64,000 nucleotides of DNA from CALAGJ01 sp964293305 (GTDB lineage Bacteria; Bacteroidota; Bacteroidia; Chitinophagales; Chitinophagaceae), in assembly GCA_964293305.1 (NCBI GenBank), contig CAXYYO010000004.1, positions 49,908 to 113,907 on the forward strand, in the 5' to 3' direction. The notes beneath the pieces are model-generated. The model made no database searches. It was not told the DNA's origin and saw nothing but the letters and a program-made list of their open reading frames with translations. A program made the translations under genes and the position numbers. This document shows positions 25,105-34,019 of the stretch, piece by piece (within the stretch, counting starts at the first letter, position 1; every line of letters starts with the position of its first letter).

Positions 25105-26706
25105 TTAATGTACTACTTGCAATTGCTGCAAATCAGATGAAAAATTATCTATAAAAACTCGATAGTAATAAACCCCATCTTTCAAATCATTAAAATTAAC
25201 GCTTACGCTGTTTCCTGCTTGAGCGAATGCAATCTTTTTTATCACTATACCCATGGTATTATATATTTCAATCTTTCCATTTGAAACTGTAGTTGCTTTT
25301 TCTATTGGTAATTTGAATTGAACTAATGCTATATTGTGTACAGGATTGGGAGAAATTGTAGTAACGATTTTTGTAATTGTCGTATTTTTTTCTGCTTTAT
25401 TTTTTGTACTGTTTATTGCTTGTCTTGCAAATGATAAATTCATATCAAGATTCTTTTTTGATAAATTTTCAATCTTTGTTTTTGCCGGCCAAAATCCATC
25501 TAAAAATGATCCTGATTCGGGTGTAAAAGATATGATTTTTGGCTTTTCAACCTGTTCTCCATACATCCAGTCATCTGATACTCCATTGCCTGTATAACCT
25601 ACTGTTTGATTTGGAGTACCTGCTTGAAAATTGTTACATTCTGTCATGTCGTCACTCCATGCGGCAAATATTGCCTGATCTGGAGTTGTAAAATTGGGCT
25701 TGTATCCCCATGGGTATATCAATACATTGCTATAACTGTGGTTATTTATGGCTGCTGTAAACTTTGTTCTTTTGCAAAGTAGTCTTATGCATTGTGTTTC
25801 TGGTTCAGAAAATGCAGATGTACCACGATACGTATCAGAACTACTTTGGTTAGAGGAACCAATATTATCGTAACCCCATTTGTAGCCATAGTTTCTGTTT
25901 AAATCAACTCCTTTGCTACCACTACTATTGTTGCTGCGATTTTTGCGCCACATGCCACCACCATTAGGGTTTGTCGTTTGATTATAAACATATCCATCTG
26001 GATTTACACAGGGTACAAAGAAAATCTCTGCATTATCTACAATACTTTTTACATCAGCACTGGTATTATAATTTTCAAGCAAATACCACATATACATTAT
26101 GAGTTGTGTGGCGGAAAGTGGCTCACGGGCATGGTGCAGTGCCGTGTATAAAATCCTTGTTTCTGGTTCTGTGTTTTTGGGGTTATCAGAAATTTTTACA
26201 ACATAAAGTGGCCTGCCTTCCGTAGTTTTTATGCTGTTAGAAATTACTCTTTTTTTTGTAATGAGGGATGGAAACTTAGTTTGCATATCATCTAACACCG
26301 CAAGCATTTCGTCATAGGTATAAAATCCACCCATTGTTCCTAAAGTAAAATTTGTAGGTGTAGTAAAATTGCAATCGTCTGCCAGTTTTGATGTTGAAAG
26401 ATCTTCCTGGCCCACAATACCTTGATTGCGCATTTGATACCATTTGCTCATATCATCTATAAGGATTTCAAATTTTACGCCTGATTTTTTTATCAGACCT
26501 AATTCCTGTTCTGAAAACTCCGAAATAAAATGTTTTCTTTCTCCCACATCACCATGGTCAATGGTAACGCCAAGTGATGAAAGTTCCTGCAAAGTATTTG
26601 CCGCTGTGTAAATTTTTACCCGGTAATACTTTTGTTGCTGACTAAAAGCCAAATTGGTGATGGCCATCAGCAAAAGCATGATGCCAATTGATTTGAGTGT
26701 CTTCAT
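25105..26706 (-). CDS. Secreted M14 zinc carboxypeptidase with T9SS sorting domain
   Basis: This 533-residue exported metallocarboxypeptidase should remove C-terminal residues from proteins outside the cell. A Sec signal peptide (MLLLMAITNLAFS) is followed by a short propeptide-like region of about 100 residues. The M14 domain has the zinc motif HHAREP (His192 and Glu195), the substrate-binding segment GVDLNRNYG, the third zinc-ligand region INNHSYSNVLIYP and the catalytic-glutamate region FTPESGSF. The last 80 residues form a type A T9SS C-terminal domain (TISPNPVHN, IEIYNTMGIVIKK, LKDGVYYYRV), so the mature protein should cross the outer membrane by T9SS. It is monocistronic. Confidence 0.95.
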   Translation of the reverse strand: MKTLKSIGIMLLLMAITNLAFSQQQKYYRVKIYTAANTLQELSSLGVTIDHGDVGERKHFISEFSEQELGLIKKSGVKFEILIDDMSKWYQMRNQGIVGQEDLSTSKLADDCNFTTPTNFTLGTMGGFYTYDEMLAVLDDMQTKFPSLITKKRVISNSIKTTEGRPLYVVKISDNPKNTEPETRILYTALHHAREPLSATQLIMYMWYLLENYNTSADVKSIVDNAEIFFVPCVNPDGYVYNQTTNPNGGGMWRKNRSNNSSGSKGVDLNRNYGYKWGYDNIGSSNQSSSDTYRGTSAFSEPETQCIRLLCKRTKFTAAINNHSYSNVLIYPWGYKPNFTTPDQAIFAAWSDDMTECNNFQAGTPNQTVGYTGNGVSDDWMYGEQVEKPKIISFTPESGSFLDGFWPAKTKIENLSKKNLDMNLSFARQAINSTKNKAEKNTTITKIVTTISPNPVHNIALVQFKLPIEKATTVSNGKIEIYNTMGIVIKKIAFAQAGNSVSVNFNDLKDGVYYYRVFIDNFSSDLQQLQVVH

Positions 26707-26997
26707 TTTTTCTGTTTTATTTAAAGTGCATTTAATGTTTCAAAAATAGGTGAATGCTTGACTCATTATTTTATAATATGATGAGATAGAAAAAAATGAC
26801 ATTGGAATGTAATAATCCTGCTTTCGATTGAATAATCTTTTTGGCCTTAAATGATTAAAGCAGATTACTTTAACTCATCATCACAATTACTGGTGCTTCG
26901 GGTTTATAATCCTTCGTCATATAAAATTTGATGCTTGAAGTGAAAGCAGATTTTATATTTTAATAAAAACTTATTTTGCACCATCAAATGCTACACA

Positions 26998-28674
26998 TTG
27001 AACAATAAAGATAAGCAAGAATTTTACGGAAATATTGTTGATATTTTCAATCAGAGCATATTCTATGGCAAACTAGTGGTTTTAGCAGGCAAAATTCATG
27101 CTATAGACCAAATAGCTGAAACAGTACTTGCAGATGCTCCCTATATCATGCCCGGCTTTATTGATAGTCATATTCATATTGAAAGTAGTTTGCTTACACC
27201 CACTCAGTTTGCACGAATGGCGGTACTTCATGGTACGGTTGCAACTGTAAGCGATCCACATGAAATAGCCAATGTATGTGGTATGGCGGGTGTACAGTAT
27301 ATGATTGATGATGCTACAAAAACAAATTTTTACTTTTTTTTTGGAGCACCCTCTTGCGTGCCTGCTACAGTATTTGAAACAGCAGGTGCTTCCATTTCGC
27401 CCTCAGATACAAAATCATTATTACTTCAAAATGATATTTGGTACTTAAGTGAAATGATGAATTTTCCAGGTGTGCTCTACAATGATAAAGCTGTATATGA
27501 AAAAATAGAGGCTGCAATAGAAATAGGAAAACCTATTGATGGACACGCACCCGGCCTAAGAGGAGTAGATGCCAAAAAATATATTTATGCTGGAAAAGAA
27601 GCAGTAACTATTTCCACTGATCATGAATGTTATACAAGTGAAGAAGCTTTAGATAAACTGCAGCACGGCATGAAGATTATAATAAGAGAGGGAAGTGCTG
27701 CTCGAAACTTTGATGCATTGATACATCTCCTGCACGATTATCCAAATGAAATTATGTTTTGCAGTGATGATAAACATCCTGATAGTTTAATTGAGGGCCA
27801 TATCAATCAGCTTTGTAAAAGAGCCGTGGCTGAAGGAATAGATATATTTAAGGTGCTTCGGGCAGCTTGTATAAATCCTGTAAAGCATTATAAATTGCCG
27901 GTAGGATTATTACGAACAAATGACTCAGCAGATTTTATCATCATTGACAATCTTGTTTCCTTCCATGTAAAACAAGTTTTTATAAAGGGAGTATGCGTAG
28001 CTAAGGATGGAATAGCTTTGTTATCACCACCAAAAGCAGATGTCATCAACCGTTTTGCGGATATAATATTTACAAAAAATCAATTGAGCTATTTTGCTCA
28101 TAATGCTCCTATAAAAGAAAATAAACTTCCCATAATTATAGCCGAGGATGGACAATTAATTACAGGAATAGAATGGATAACACCTATTATCCATGAGGGT
28201 GAATTAATAACTGACCCTGATCAAGATATACTCAAATTGGTTGTGGTAAACAGGTATGAATCCAAAGAACCTTCCATTGCATTCATCAAAAATTTTGGAC
28301 TCAAGCACGCAGCCCTTGCTTCTACCGTTGCTCACGATAGTCATAATATTGTGGCCGTAGGCACGGATGATGATGCTTTGTTTTCCGCAATAGAAGCCGT
28401 CATAAAATCCAAAGGTGGTTTAAGCCATGCCTGTGTAGAAAATGGAGAAATGATAACAACCGTATTGCCATTGCCCGTTGCCGGGCTTATGTCCAATGAG
28501 GATGCATGGCAGGTTGCAGAACAATATATTCAATTAGATAAAAAAGCCAAAACTTCTGGTAGCAAACTTAGGGCACCCTTTATGACATTAAGTTTTATGG
28601 CTTTATTGGTTATTCCCAAAATAAAATTAAGCGATAAGGGCCTTTTTGATGGAGATGGCTTTTGCTTTTATTAA
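26998..28674 (+). CDS. ade: Adenine deaminase
   Basis: This amidohydrolase converts adenine to hypoxanthine and ammonia in purine salvage. At 558 residues it matches the two-domain bacterial family. The metal-binding motif MPGFIDSHIHIESS, then VSDPHEIANVCG, ISTDHECYT and FCSDDKHPD are visible. A C-terminal domain carries VAHDSHNIVAVGTDD. The start is unusual: the only suitable in-frame start is TTG at 26998. An ATG at 26988 is out of frame and opens a six-codon frame that stops within the TTG-started gene. A -7-like TTATTTTGC lies 20 nt upstream. Another start cannot be excluded, but the protein N-terminus (FYGNIVDIFNQSIF) lines up with relatives. Confidence 0.93.
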   Translation: MNNKDKQEFYGNIVDIFNQSIFYGKLVVLAGKIHAIDQIAETVLADAPYIMPGFIDSHIHIESSLLTPTQFARMAVLHGTVATVSDPHEIANVCGMAGVQYMIDDATKTNFYFFFGAPSCVPATVFETAGASISPSDTKSLLLQNDIWYLSEMMNFPGVLYNDKAVYEKIEAAIEIGKPIDGHAPGLRGVDAKKYIYAGKEAVTISTDHECYTSEEALDKLQHGMKIIIREGSAARNFDALIHLLHDYPNEIMFCSDDKHPDSLIEGHINQLCKRAVAEGIDIFKVLRAACINPVKHYKLPVGLLRTNDSADFIIIDNLVSFHVKQVFIKGVCVAKDGIALLSPPKADVINRFADIIFTKNQLSYFAHNAPIKENKLPIIIAEDGQLITGIEWITPIIHEGELITDPDQDILKLVVVNRYESKEPSIAFIKNFGLKHAALASTVAHDSHNIVAVGTDDDALFSAIEAVIKSKGGLSHACVENGEMITTVLPLPVAGLMSNEDAWQVAEQYIQLDKKAKTSGSKLRAPFMTLSFMALLVIPKIKLSDKGLFDGDGFCFY

Positions 28675-28851
28675 CCTGAATTTTACACAATCATTTGTGC
28701 TGAACAGTTGAAGGTAATATTCACAAGTTTCATCTATTAAAATTTGTGGGATATCTTATTGGATATTCTTAAAACAATCTAAAGATACAGAAACTTATAC
28801 ATGAATTACGAGTAATGGTAATTATTTTAAACTATTACAAACGGGTGAAAA

Positions 28852-29265
28852 TTACTCCGTAATGCAAGAAGCTATATCCACTTTCATAATAGAGAGTGCT
28901 ACACTATCTGTACCTTTTGGCAATTTATATCTTGTTTTGAAATTTACCTTAGTACCCGGGGCTATCACCATTTCAATCACATCTTCATGTTCTTCTACTT
29001 TTTTGTCATCTGCAAAAGCAATTTGCTTCACCCTACAGTTTTTGTAACTGCAAACTGAAGCCTTATTTTGAAGCGTTCCCCTTACTACTGTACGTCCTAA
29101 TAAATGCTTCTTTGATTCACCTTTTACCACAATAAAATCAATTGCATCTTTCTCTTCGGTTTCAGCAATATTTATTTTTTGTGTTTCGTAAGATTTCTTT
29201 TCTGCATCATTTGAACTGCATGCTATACAGCAAATCCATAGTAAGAACAGGTAATAATGTTTCAT
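28852..29265 (-). CDS. Small lipoprotein of unknown function
   Basis: I do not recognise a named family. The 137-residue product has a lipoprotein signal (YYLFLLWICCIAC) with the modified cysteine at Cys16, followed by an acidic/lysine-rich spacer. The rest is a single small beta-rich domain with VRGTLQNKAS, YKNCRVKQIAF, VEEHEDVIEMVIAPGTKVNFK and a lysine/proline turn. This pattern resembles FxLYD-type or similar small immunoglobulin-like domains, but that is only an impression. The start is 7 nt downstream of the stop of the DUF2147 gene on the same strand, so the two are co-transcribed. Confidence 0.7.
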   Translation of the reverse strand: MKHYYLFLLWICCIACSSNDAEKKSYETQKINIAETEEKDAIDFIVVKGESKKHLLGRTVVRGTLQNKASVCSYKNCRVKQIAFADDKKVEEHEDVIEMVIAPGTKVNFKTRYKLPKGTDSVALSIMKVDIASCITE

Positions 29266-29272
29266 GCTGTAT

Positions 29273-29749
29273 TTAGTTGATTAATGTCCAGGTTTCACTT
29301 CGTCCCAATATACTAAAACCACAAATAAAGCCCCGTAGTTTCATTTTCTTACCATCCAATGTCATTTTACCACAATATGTTTTTCCATTTTTAGGATCGT
29401 AGATAGTGCCATGTTCATAAATATTAGGGTTACTGATATTTTTTTCATAACCTTTTATCATAACCATATTGAGTACTGGTTTGCTTTTTAGACTAGCATC
29501 AGGGTTCATGGTGTCCAATTTTGGTTTTTTTGTTACTTCATCTAGTGGTTCACTAAGCCACACCAATTTGCCATAAAACTTCCCATTAGTTCCCTTATAA
29601 ATCTGAATATGCCCCGTATTTTCCTGATTGGCCCAAGTATGCTCTATTGGATCCAATGCCTTTGGGGCAAATGATGAACAAAGCGGAAATGCCAATAAAA
29701 TCAGTACATAGTACCGTGTGAAAGTTAAAAATTTGTTCAATGATTTCAT
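29273..29749 (-). CDS. DUF2147 exported protein
   Basis: This is a secreted or periplasmic protein of the DUF2147 family. The ATG at 29749 is preferred over one at 29773, because it puts a signal peptide (FLTFTRYYVLILLAFPLCSSF) right at the N-terminus. The mature part shows the family pattern: HTWANQENTGHIQIYKGTNG, FYGKLVWLSEP, a Tyr-Asp-Pro-Lys-Asn-Gly-Lys turn with YCGKMTLDGKKMKLRG, and the C-terminal GRSETW. The 158-residue length is normal. The function is unknown. It heads a two-gene operon with the small lipoprotein downstream, and is divergent from rpoD. Confidence 0.88.
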   Translation of the reverse strand: MKSLNKFLTFTRYYVLILLAFPLCSSFAPKALDPIEHTWANQENTGHIQIYKGTNGKFYGKLVWLSEPLDEVTKKPKLDTMNPDASLKSKPVLNMVMIKGYEKNISNPNIYEHGTIYDPKNGKTYCGKMTLDGKKMKLRGFICGFSILGRSETWTLIN

Positions 29750-29823
29750 TGAAAATGGTCTTAATAAATGCATAAAGAAACAAATATGTAGAAAAAGCTT
29801 TTCTTTTACGAAATTATTTTATA

Positions 29824-29877
29824 TACTTTTGTTGCCGTTTTCTTTAAAATTTGATATCCCAAATTTTAAGACGGCAA
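29824..29877 (+). promoter_or_regulatory. Candidate rpoD promoter box and adjacent inverted repeat
   Basis: TACTTTTG at 29824-29831 matches TAnnTTTG. It is followed at once by an inverted repeat: TTGCCGT (29832-29838) pairs with ACGGCAA (29871-29877), and TTAAAATTTG (29844-29853) pairs with CAAATTTTAA (29860-29869). This would form a bulged hairpin at the start of an roughly 95-nt leader, or a protein-binding site. A second near-match, CTATTTTGCC, lies at 29887-29896. Confidence 0.5.
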
Positions 29878-29929
29878 TACGGGCAACTATTTTGCCAGTA
29901 CAAATGTTTTGAAACAGTAATTCTAGAAT

Positions 29930-30787
29930 ATGAGGCAGTTAAAAATTGCAACCCAGATCACCAATCGTGATTCACAAGCCGTAGAAAAGTATCTGCAAGA
30001 AATCTCAAAGATTTCTATGATCACTCCTGAAGAGGAAACAACACTGGCACAGAGAATCAAGATGGGCGATCAGCGAGCCTTAGACAAACTGGTGCAGGCC
30101 AACCTTCGTTTTGTAGTATCTGTAGCTAAGCAGTACCAACACCAAGGCCTATCTCTTAGCGATCTAATCAACGAGGGAAACCTCGGTTTGATAAAAGCAG
30201 CCCAGCGTTTCGATGAAACAAAGGGATTTAAATTCATCTCATACGCCGTTTGGTGGATACGCCAGTCCATCCTTCAGGCGTTGGCAGAGCAGGGCAGATT
30301 AGTCCGCTTGCCTCAAAACAAAATTGGCACATACAACAGGGCAAATAAAGCCTATATGGCTTTTGAGCAAGAGCACGAAAGGGAACCAAGTACAGAGGAA
30401 TTGGCAGACATTCTGGAAATGAGTGAAACAGAAATCAACAACATTTTCCAGAGCAACACCCGCCATACTTCCTTAGACGCTCCGGTTCACGAAGCTGAAG
30501 ACGTAGCTATGGGCGATTTATTAGAAGGTTCAGACGACACTGATGATGATGTTATGAAGGACAGCCTCCGTGAAGAAATTCGCAGAGTACTAAAAAGCCT
30601 TAGTCCAAGAGAAGCAGAAATTGTAAATGCCTATTTTGGTCTTGATGGAGAAAGTGGAAATACCATCGAGCAAATTGGTGTAAAGTATGATTTAACAAAA
30701 GAGCGTATCCGCCAGATAAAAGAAAGAGCCATCAAGCGGCTCCAAAAAGCGAGATATAGCGGCGCACTCAAATCTTACTTAGGATAA
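29930..30787 (+). CDS. rpoD: Primary (housekeeping) sigma factor RpoD, Bacteroidota type
   Basis: This 285-residue protein is the group 1 sigma factor in its short Bacteroidota form, which lacks the long region 1.1. Region 1.2 starts near residue 15 (VEKYLQEISKISMITPEEE). Region 2 has LVQANLRFVVSVAKQY, LINEGNLGLIKAAQRFD and FISYAVWWIRQSILQ. Region 3 and then region 4 follow, with EIVNAYFGLDGE and LTKERIRQIKERAIKRLQ. This factor reads the TTTG/TAnnTTTG promoters seen across the window. The gene is monocistronic, with a leader holding an inverted repeat and a strong terminator downstream. Confidence 0.97.
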   Translation: MRQLKIATQITNRDSQAVEKYLQEISKISMITPEEETTLAQRIKMGDQRALDKLVQANLRFVVSVAKQYQHQGLSLSDLINEGNLGLIKAAQRFDETKGFKFISYAVWWIRQSILQALAEQGRLVRLPQNKIGTYNRANKAYMAFEQEHEREPSTEELADILEMSETEINNIFQSNTRHTSLDAPVHEAEDVAMGDLLEGSDDTDDDVMKDSLREEIRRVLKSLSPREAEIVNAYFGLDGESGNTIEQIGVKYDLTKERIRQIKERAIKRLQKARYSGALKSYLG

Positions 30788-30794
30788 AAATATA

Positions 30795-30822
30795 AACCCT
30801 GGCAATTGCCGGGGTTTTTTTA
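30795..30822 (+). terminator. Terminator of rpoD
   Basis: AACCCTGGC pairs with GCCGGGGTT (one G-U) across an AATT loop, followed by a run of T. It starts 8 nt after the rpoD stop. Confidence 0.92.
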
Positions 30823-31095
30823 ACTTCAAATTTTCCATAAAATTCTCTAAATAAATCTATGAGGTTGATATGTACCTTTAACCTTGAAGTATTTTATGTT
30901 TTTTAAGTCCAAATACCCAGCAAAAGCAATTCTATTTGATGATTAATCTTTACTTCCAAAAGCCCGCTGCAACAAATCGATTAAAGCTGGCAATTGCTTT
31001 AAAATCCTGAGATAAGATATATTTTTATAAAAAAAATAAAGTTCAATAGCAATACTTGGTATGAGTAAGTATTTTCTTAACCATATACCCTCTCA

Positions 31096-31103
31096 TATAT
31101 TTG
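31096..31103 (+). promoter_or_regulatory. -7 promoter box for the heptose kinase gene
   Basis: TATATTTG matches the -7 consensus, followed by CTC and a second similar sequence ATATATTTG at 31110-31117. From the first box the leader would be about 15 nt. No clear -33 box is seen. Confidence 0.5.
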
Positions 31104-31122
31104 CTCTTATATATTTGAACGT

Positions 31123-32112
31123 ATGAGTCATTTACAAAAAATTTTTCAGGATTGTGCTGCGCAAAAAGTTGCTGTGGTTGGGGATGTAATGTTGGATAGC
31201 TACTGGTGGGGTGTGGTAGAACGCATATCTCCAGAGGCTCCGGTGCCCGTAGTAAGCAAAAAGAAAAGTGAACATCGTATTGGTGGTGCGGGAAATGTGG
31301 CTTTAAATACGGTATCACTCGGTGCACAAAGTACTTTGTTTAGCGTACTTGGGGGTGATAGAGCAGGTGACATACCTACAGAACTCCTCATGCAGCAAAA
31401 TATTGATACAAAGTTTATGGTGAATAGCCGAAACCGCATAACCACACATAAAACAAGAATAATAAGCCGTAGCCAGCAAATGCTACGCATGGATAGTGAA
31501 ATAACAGATGATATAAGTGATGATGATAAAGAACAATTGTTTAGTAATTTTATAACCTATGTAAAAAGATATCAACCAGGCGTTGTTATTTTTGAAGATT
31601 ACAATAAAGGAGTTTTAACAGCCGACCTAATAGCAGCCATGATAGGAATTTGCCGAGATCAAGGCGTAGCTACTGCCGTTGACCCAAAACGTAAAAACTT
31701 TTTTGCATACAAACATGCAGATATCTTTAAGCCAAATATAAAAGAAGTAAAAGAAGCACTGAATTTAATGTTTGATGAAGTAACCGAGGATATACTTGCA
31801 GACATACACACTCAAATGCACGAGCAACTAGAGCATAAAATTTCTTTTATTACCCTTTCAGAAAAAGGGGTATTCATACAAAAGGGAAATTTTCACCGTA
31901 TCATACCCTCACACAAAAGAAGTATTGCAGATGTAAGTGGTGCAGGAGATACTGTTATATCAGTAGCCGCTTTAGTTTATGCAGCATGTAGAGATATAAT
32001 ACTGGCAGGTGAAGTGGCAAATATAGCTGGTGGCCTTGTTTGTGAAGAGGTAGGAACAGTAGCCATTCAAAAAGAAATACTGCTCAAAGAGTGTATGCGC
32101 ATATTGGATTAA
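31123..32112 (+). CDS. hldE1: D-glycero-beta-D-manno-heptose-7-phosphate kinase (PfkB family)
   Basis: This is a ribokinase-family sugar kinase most like the kinase half of HldE/RfaE, which makes the heptose precursor of LPS core in the cytoplasm. Evidence is the N-terminal VAVVGDVMLDSYWWG, the SPEAPVPVVSKKK and RIGGAGNVALN motifs typical of RfaE domain I, and the catalytic GAGDT near residue 272. The 329-residue length matches a kinase-only protein; the nucleotidyltransferase half is not fused and not adjacent. Bacteroidota commonly split the two. Other PfkB sugar kinases are a less likely alternative. Confidence 0.9.
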   Translation: MSHLQKIFQDCAAQKVAVVGDVMLDSYWWGVVERISPEAPVPVVSKKKSEHRIGGAGNVALNTVSLGAQSTLFSVLGGDRAGDIPTELLMQQNIDTKFMVNSRNRITTHKTRIISRSQQMLRMDSEITDDISDDDKEQLFSNFITYVKRYQPGVVIFEDYNKGVLTADLIAAMIGICRDQGVATAVDPKRKNFFAYKHADIFKPNIKEVKEALNLMFDEVTEDILADIHTQMHEQLEHKISFITLSEKGVFIQKGNFHRIIPSHKRSIADVSGAGDTVISVAALVYAACRDIILAGEVANIAGGLVCEEVGTVAIQKEILLKECMRILD

Positions 32113-32139
32113 TTTTCCTGCAAATAATTTTAAGATTTT

Positions 32140-32163
32140 TTAGTGATGCACTAATGCTTTTTA
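32140..32163 (+). terminator. Weak candidate terminator after the heptose kinase
   Basis: TTAGTG / CACTAA form a 6-bp stem with an ATG loop, followed by TGCTTTTT. The stem is AT-rich and short. Confidence 0.35.
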
Positions 32164-32296
32164 ATAATTTTTAGAACTTCTATATGGGGTTCATACTTAT
32201 ATTCGCTTGCAGAATACAGATTTATTAATCTTACCATAAAAATCACAATAACCAATGCCGGCTTTTTAGAAAAGCTCGCCTATAAACTAAAAACGA

Positions 32297-33244
32297 ATGT
32301 CAAAATTTTCAATTGCTATACATGGTGGTGCTGGCACTATTTTAAAATCTGATATGAGTGCAGATTTAGAGGCTGCCTATATGGAAGGGCTAGATGAAGC
32401 CCTGCAAGGAGCTTATGCAGTTTTAGAAGAAGGAGGCACAGCAGTAAACGCTGTGAAAGCTGCTGTAGTTATATTAGAAGATAATTTTTTATTCAATGCA
32501 GGAAGAGGCTCAGTATTTACAAAGAAAGGTGTACAAGAAATGGATGCAGCTATAATGGATGGAAGTAATTTAGAAGCAGGTGCGGTGGCTGCTGTACGCA
32601 ATGTAAGAAATCCAATAGAATTAGCCACTGAAGTAATGCGTAATAGTAATCATGTATTTTTAAGTGGCAAGGGTGCCAATGATTTTGCCATAAAACAAGG
32701 AGTCAAACTAGAGCCTGATGATTTTTTCTTTTCTCAATTTAGATATGATCAATGGAAAGCTATAAGAGACAGTGACAATTATTCTTTAGACCACACCCAT
32801 CAAAGATTGGAGGAGCTAATGCGGGATAAAAAATTTGGAACCGTAGGTGCAGTTGCATGCGATATTAATGGCAATATAGCAGGTGCTACTTCTACTGGCG
32901 GTATGACAAATAAAAAGTTTGGCAGAATTGGCGATAGCCCAATAATAGGATCTGGCACTTATGCTAATAATAAAACATGTGCCATCAGTTGTACAGGACA
33001 TGGCGAGTTATTTATTCGCAGTGTGGCAGCTTATGACGTAAGTTGTTTGATGGAATACAAAGGAATGTGCCTTCAGGATGCTATGGATTATGTTGTAAAT
33101 GATAAATTAGTAAATTTGGGCGGTGAAGGAGGAATGATTGGGGTGGATGCTCAAGGAAATTATGCAATGGTGCTAAATAGTACAGGTATGTATAGAGCTG
33201 CTCGAAGCAGCGAAGGAGAAAAAATTGTTGCCATATACAAATAA
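32297..33244 (+). CDS. iaaA: Isoaspartyl peptidase / plant-type L-asparaginase
   Basis: This Ntn-hydrolase degrades beta-aspartyl peptides and asparagine after autocleavage into alpha and beta chains. Signature elements are FSIAIHGGAGTI at the N-terminus, NAGRGSVFTKKGVQEMDA, and the cleavage site FGTVGAVACD, where Thr182 becomes the N-terminal nucleophile. GATSTGGMTNKKFGRIGD and CTGHGELFIR are the substrate-binding segments. The 315-residue length is standard. There is no signal peptide, so it is cytoplasmic. It stands alone. Confidence 0.95.
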   Translation: MSKFSIAIHGGAGTILKSDMSADLEAAYMEGLDEALQGAYAVLEEGGTAVNAVKAAVVILEDNFLFNAGRGSVFTKKGVQEMDAAIMDGSNLEAGAVAAVRNVRNPIELATEVMRNSNHVFLSGKGANDFAIKQGVKLEPDDFFFSQFRYDQWKAIRDSDNYSLDHTHQRLEELMRDKKFGTVGAVACDINGNIAGATSTGGMTNKKFGRIGDSPIIGSGTYANNKTCAISCTGHGELFIRSVAAYDVSCLMEYKGMCLQDAMDYVVNDKLVNLGGEGGMIGVDAQGNYAMVLNSTGMYRAARSSEGEKIVAIYK

Positions 33245-33400
33245 AGATTCTTGCACATGAGAATTTCCCCTGCTGAAAAGTGGGGGATTTTATTAATGAA
33301 GGTCTTTTTTGTGCAGGAAGATGTATCTGTTTACTAATAATTATTGATACCATTTAGTGGAATATGGTCAAAATTTGCATTGCATAACAGCTATATAAAG

Positions 33401-33432
33401 TTTGGAAACTAGCTTGCATTCCCTTACTTTTG
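33401..33432 (+). promoter_or_regulatory. Consensus promoter of the yceD-rpmF-plsX operon
   Basis: TTTG at 33401-33404, a 20-nt spacer and TACTTTTG at 33425-33432 match the consensus. Transcription should start near 33437. A potential TTG start at 33430 lies inside the -7 box and so cannot be translated from this transcript, which supports the ATG at 33454 as the true start. Confidence 0.82.
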
Positions 33433-33453
33433 CCGCCCCAAAATTTTTTGAGG

Positions 33454-34002
33454 ATGAATTTTCGTAGAGCCTTTGAAATTGCATTTGTTGGGCTCAAACC
33501 CGGCGTTCACCCTTTTGAATTTGAAGTGGACAATAAGTTCTTTGCAAACTATGGTAATCATGATTTTGAGTCTTGCACAGCAAAAATTCTATTAAAATTA
33601 GACAAGAAAAGCAGTTTTATGCTGTTGTTGTTTGATGTTGATGGATGGGTGCAAACGAGTTGTGATCGATGTGGTAATTCTCTTCGATTGCAACTATGGG
33701 AAGAATTTAAAATGATGATAAAATTGGTCGATAATCCGGAAGAGCTAAATGATCAAGAAGAAGATCCTGATGTTTATTATATTAGCAAAGGGGAAAGTCA
33801 TTTACATTTGGCAGATTGGATACATGAATTCGTTACACTAAGCATTCCCATGCAAAAAAGATGTGCTGAAAATGATATGGGAGAGTCACAGTGTAATATT
33901 GATGTATTAAAAAAACTCGCCAATATGGAAAATGAAATTTCAAAAGAACACAACAACCCTTTAATGCAGCAATTAAAGAAGTTTAAAAAAACAGATTTAT
34001 AA
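33454..34002 (+). CDS. yceD: DUF177/YceD-family protein
   Basis: This 182-residue cytoplasmic protein belongs to the YceD (DUF177) family, which is linked to ribosome or 23S rRNA maturation by its constant position before rpmF. The ATG at 33454 is chosen because the upstream in-frame TTG lies in the promoter -7 box. The family's cysteine pair is present in QTSCDRCGNSL. A second pair, at KRCAEND and SQCNID, lies near the end. An acidic central stretch (DNPEELNDQEEDPD) is typical. rpmF follows 17 nt downstream and plsX after that, the conserved yceD-rpmF-plsX order. Confidence 0.92.
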   Translation: MNFRRAFEIAFVGLKPGVHPFEFEVDNKFFANYGNHDFESCTAKILLKLDKKSSFMLLLFDVDGWVQTSCDRCGNSLRLQLWEEFKMMIKLVDNPEELNDQEEDPDVYYISKGESHLHLADWIHEFVTLSIPMQKRCAENDMGESQCNIDVLKKLANMENEISKEHNNPLMQQLKKFKKTDL

Positions 34003-34019
34003 TTTTAAAATAAAAAAAT

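Larger units (their letters stand above)
30788..31122. other. 335-nt intergenic region downstream of rpoD
   Basis: After the rpoD terminator this AT-rich stretch shows no gene or RNA that I recognise until the promoter of the heptose kinase gene. A minus-strand reading frame starting at 31327 that runs into it is a shadow. Confidence 0.5.

Noticed and set aside
33263..33293. CCCC/GGGG hairpin after the isoaspartyl peptidase gene as a terminator
   Set aside because: The pairing is short and interrupted, and the T-tract is weak, so it was not listed.
33430..33453. TTG at 33430 as start of yceD
   Set aside because: The codon lies inside the -7 promoter box, upstream of the expected transcription start.
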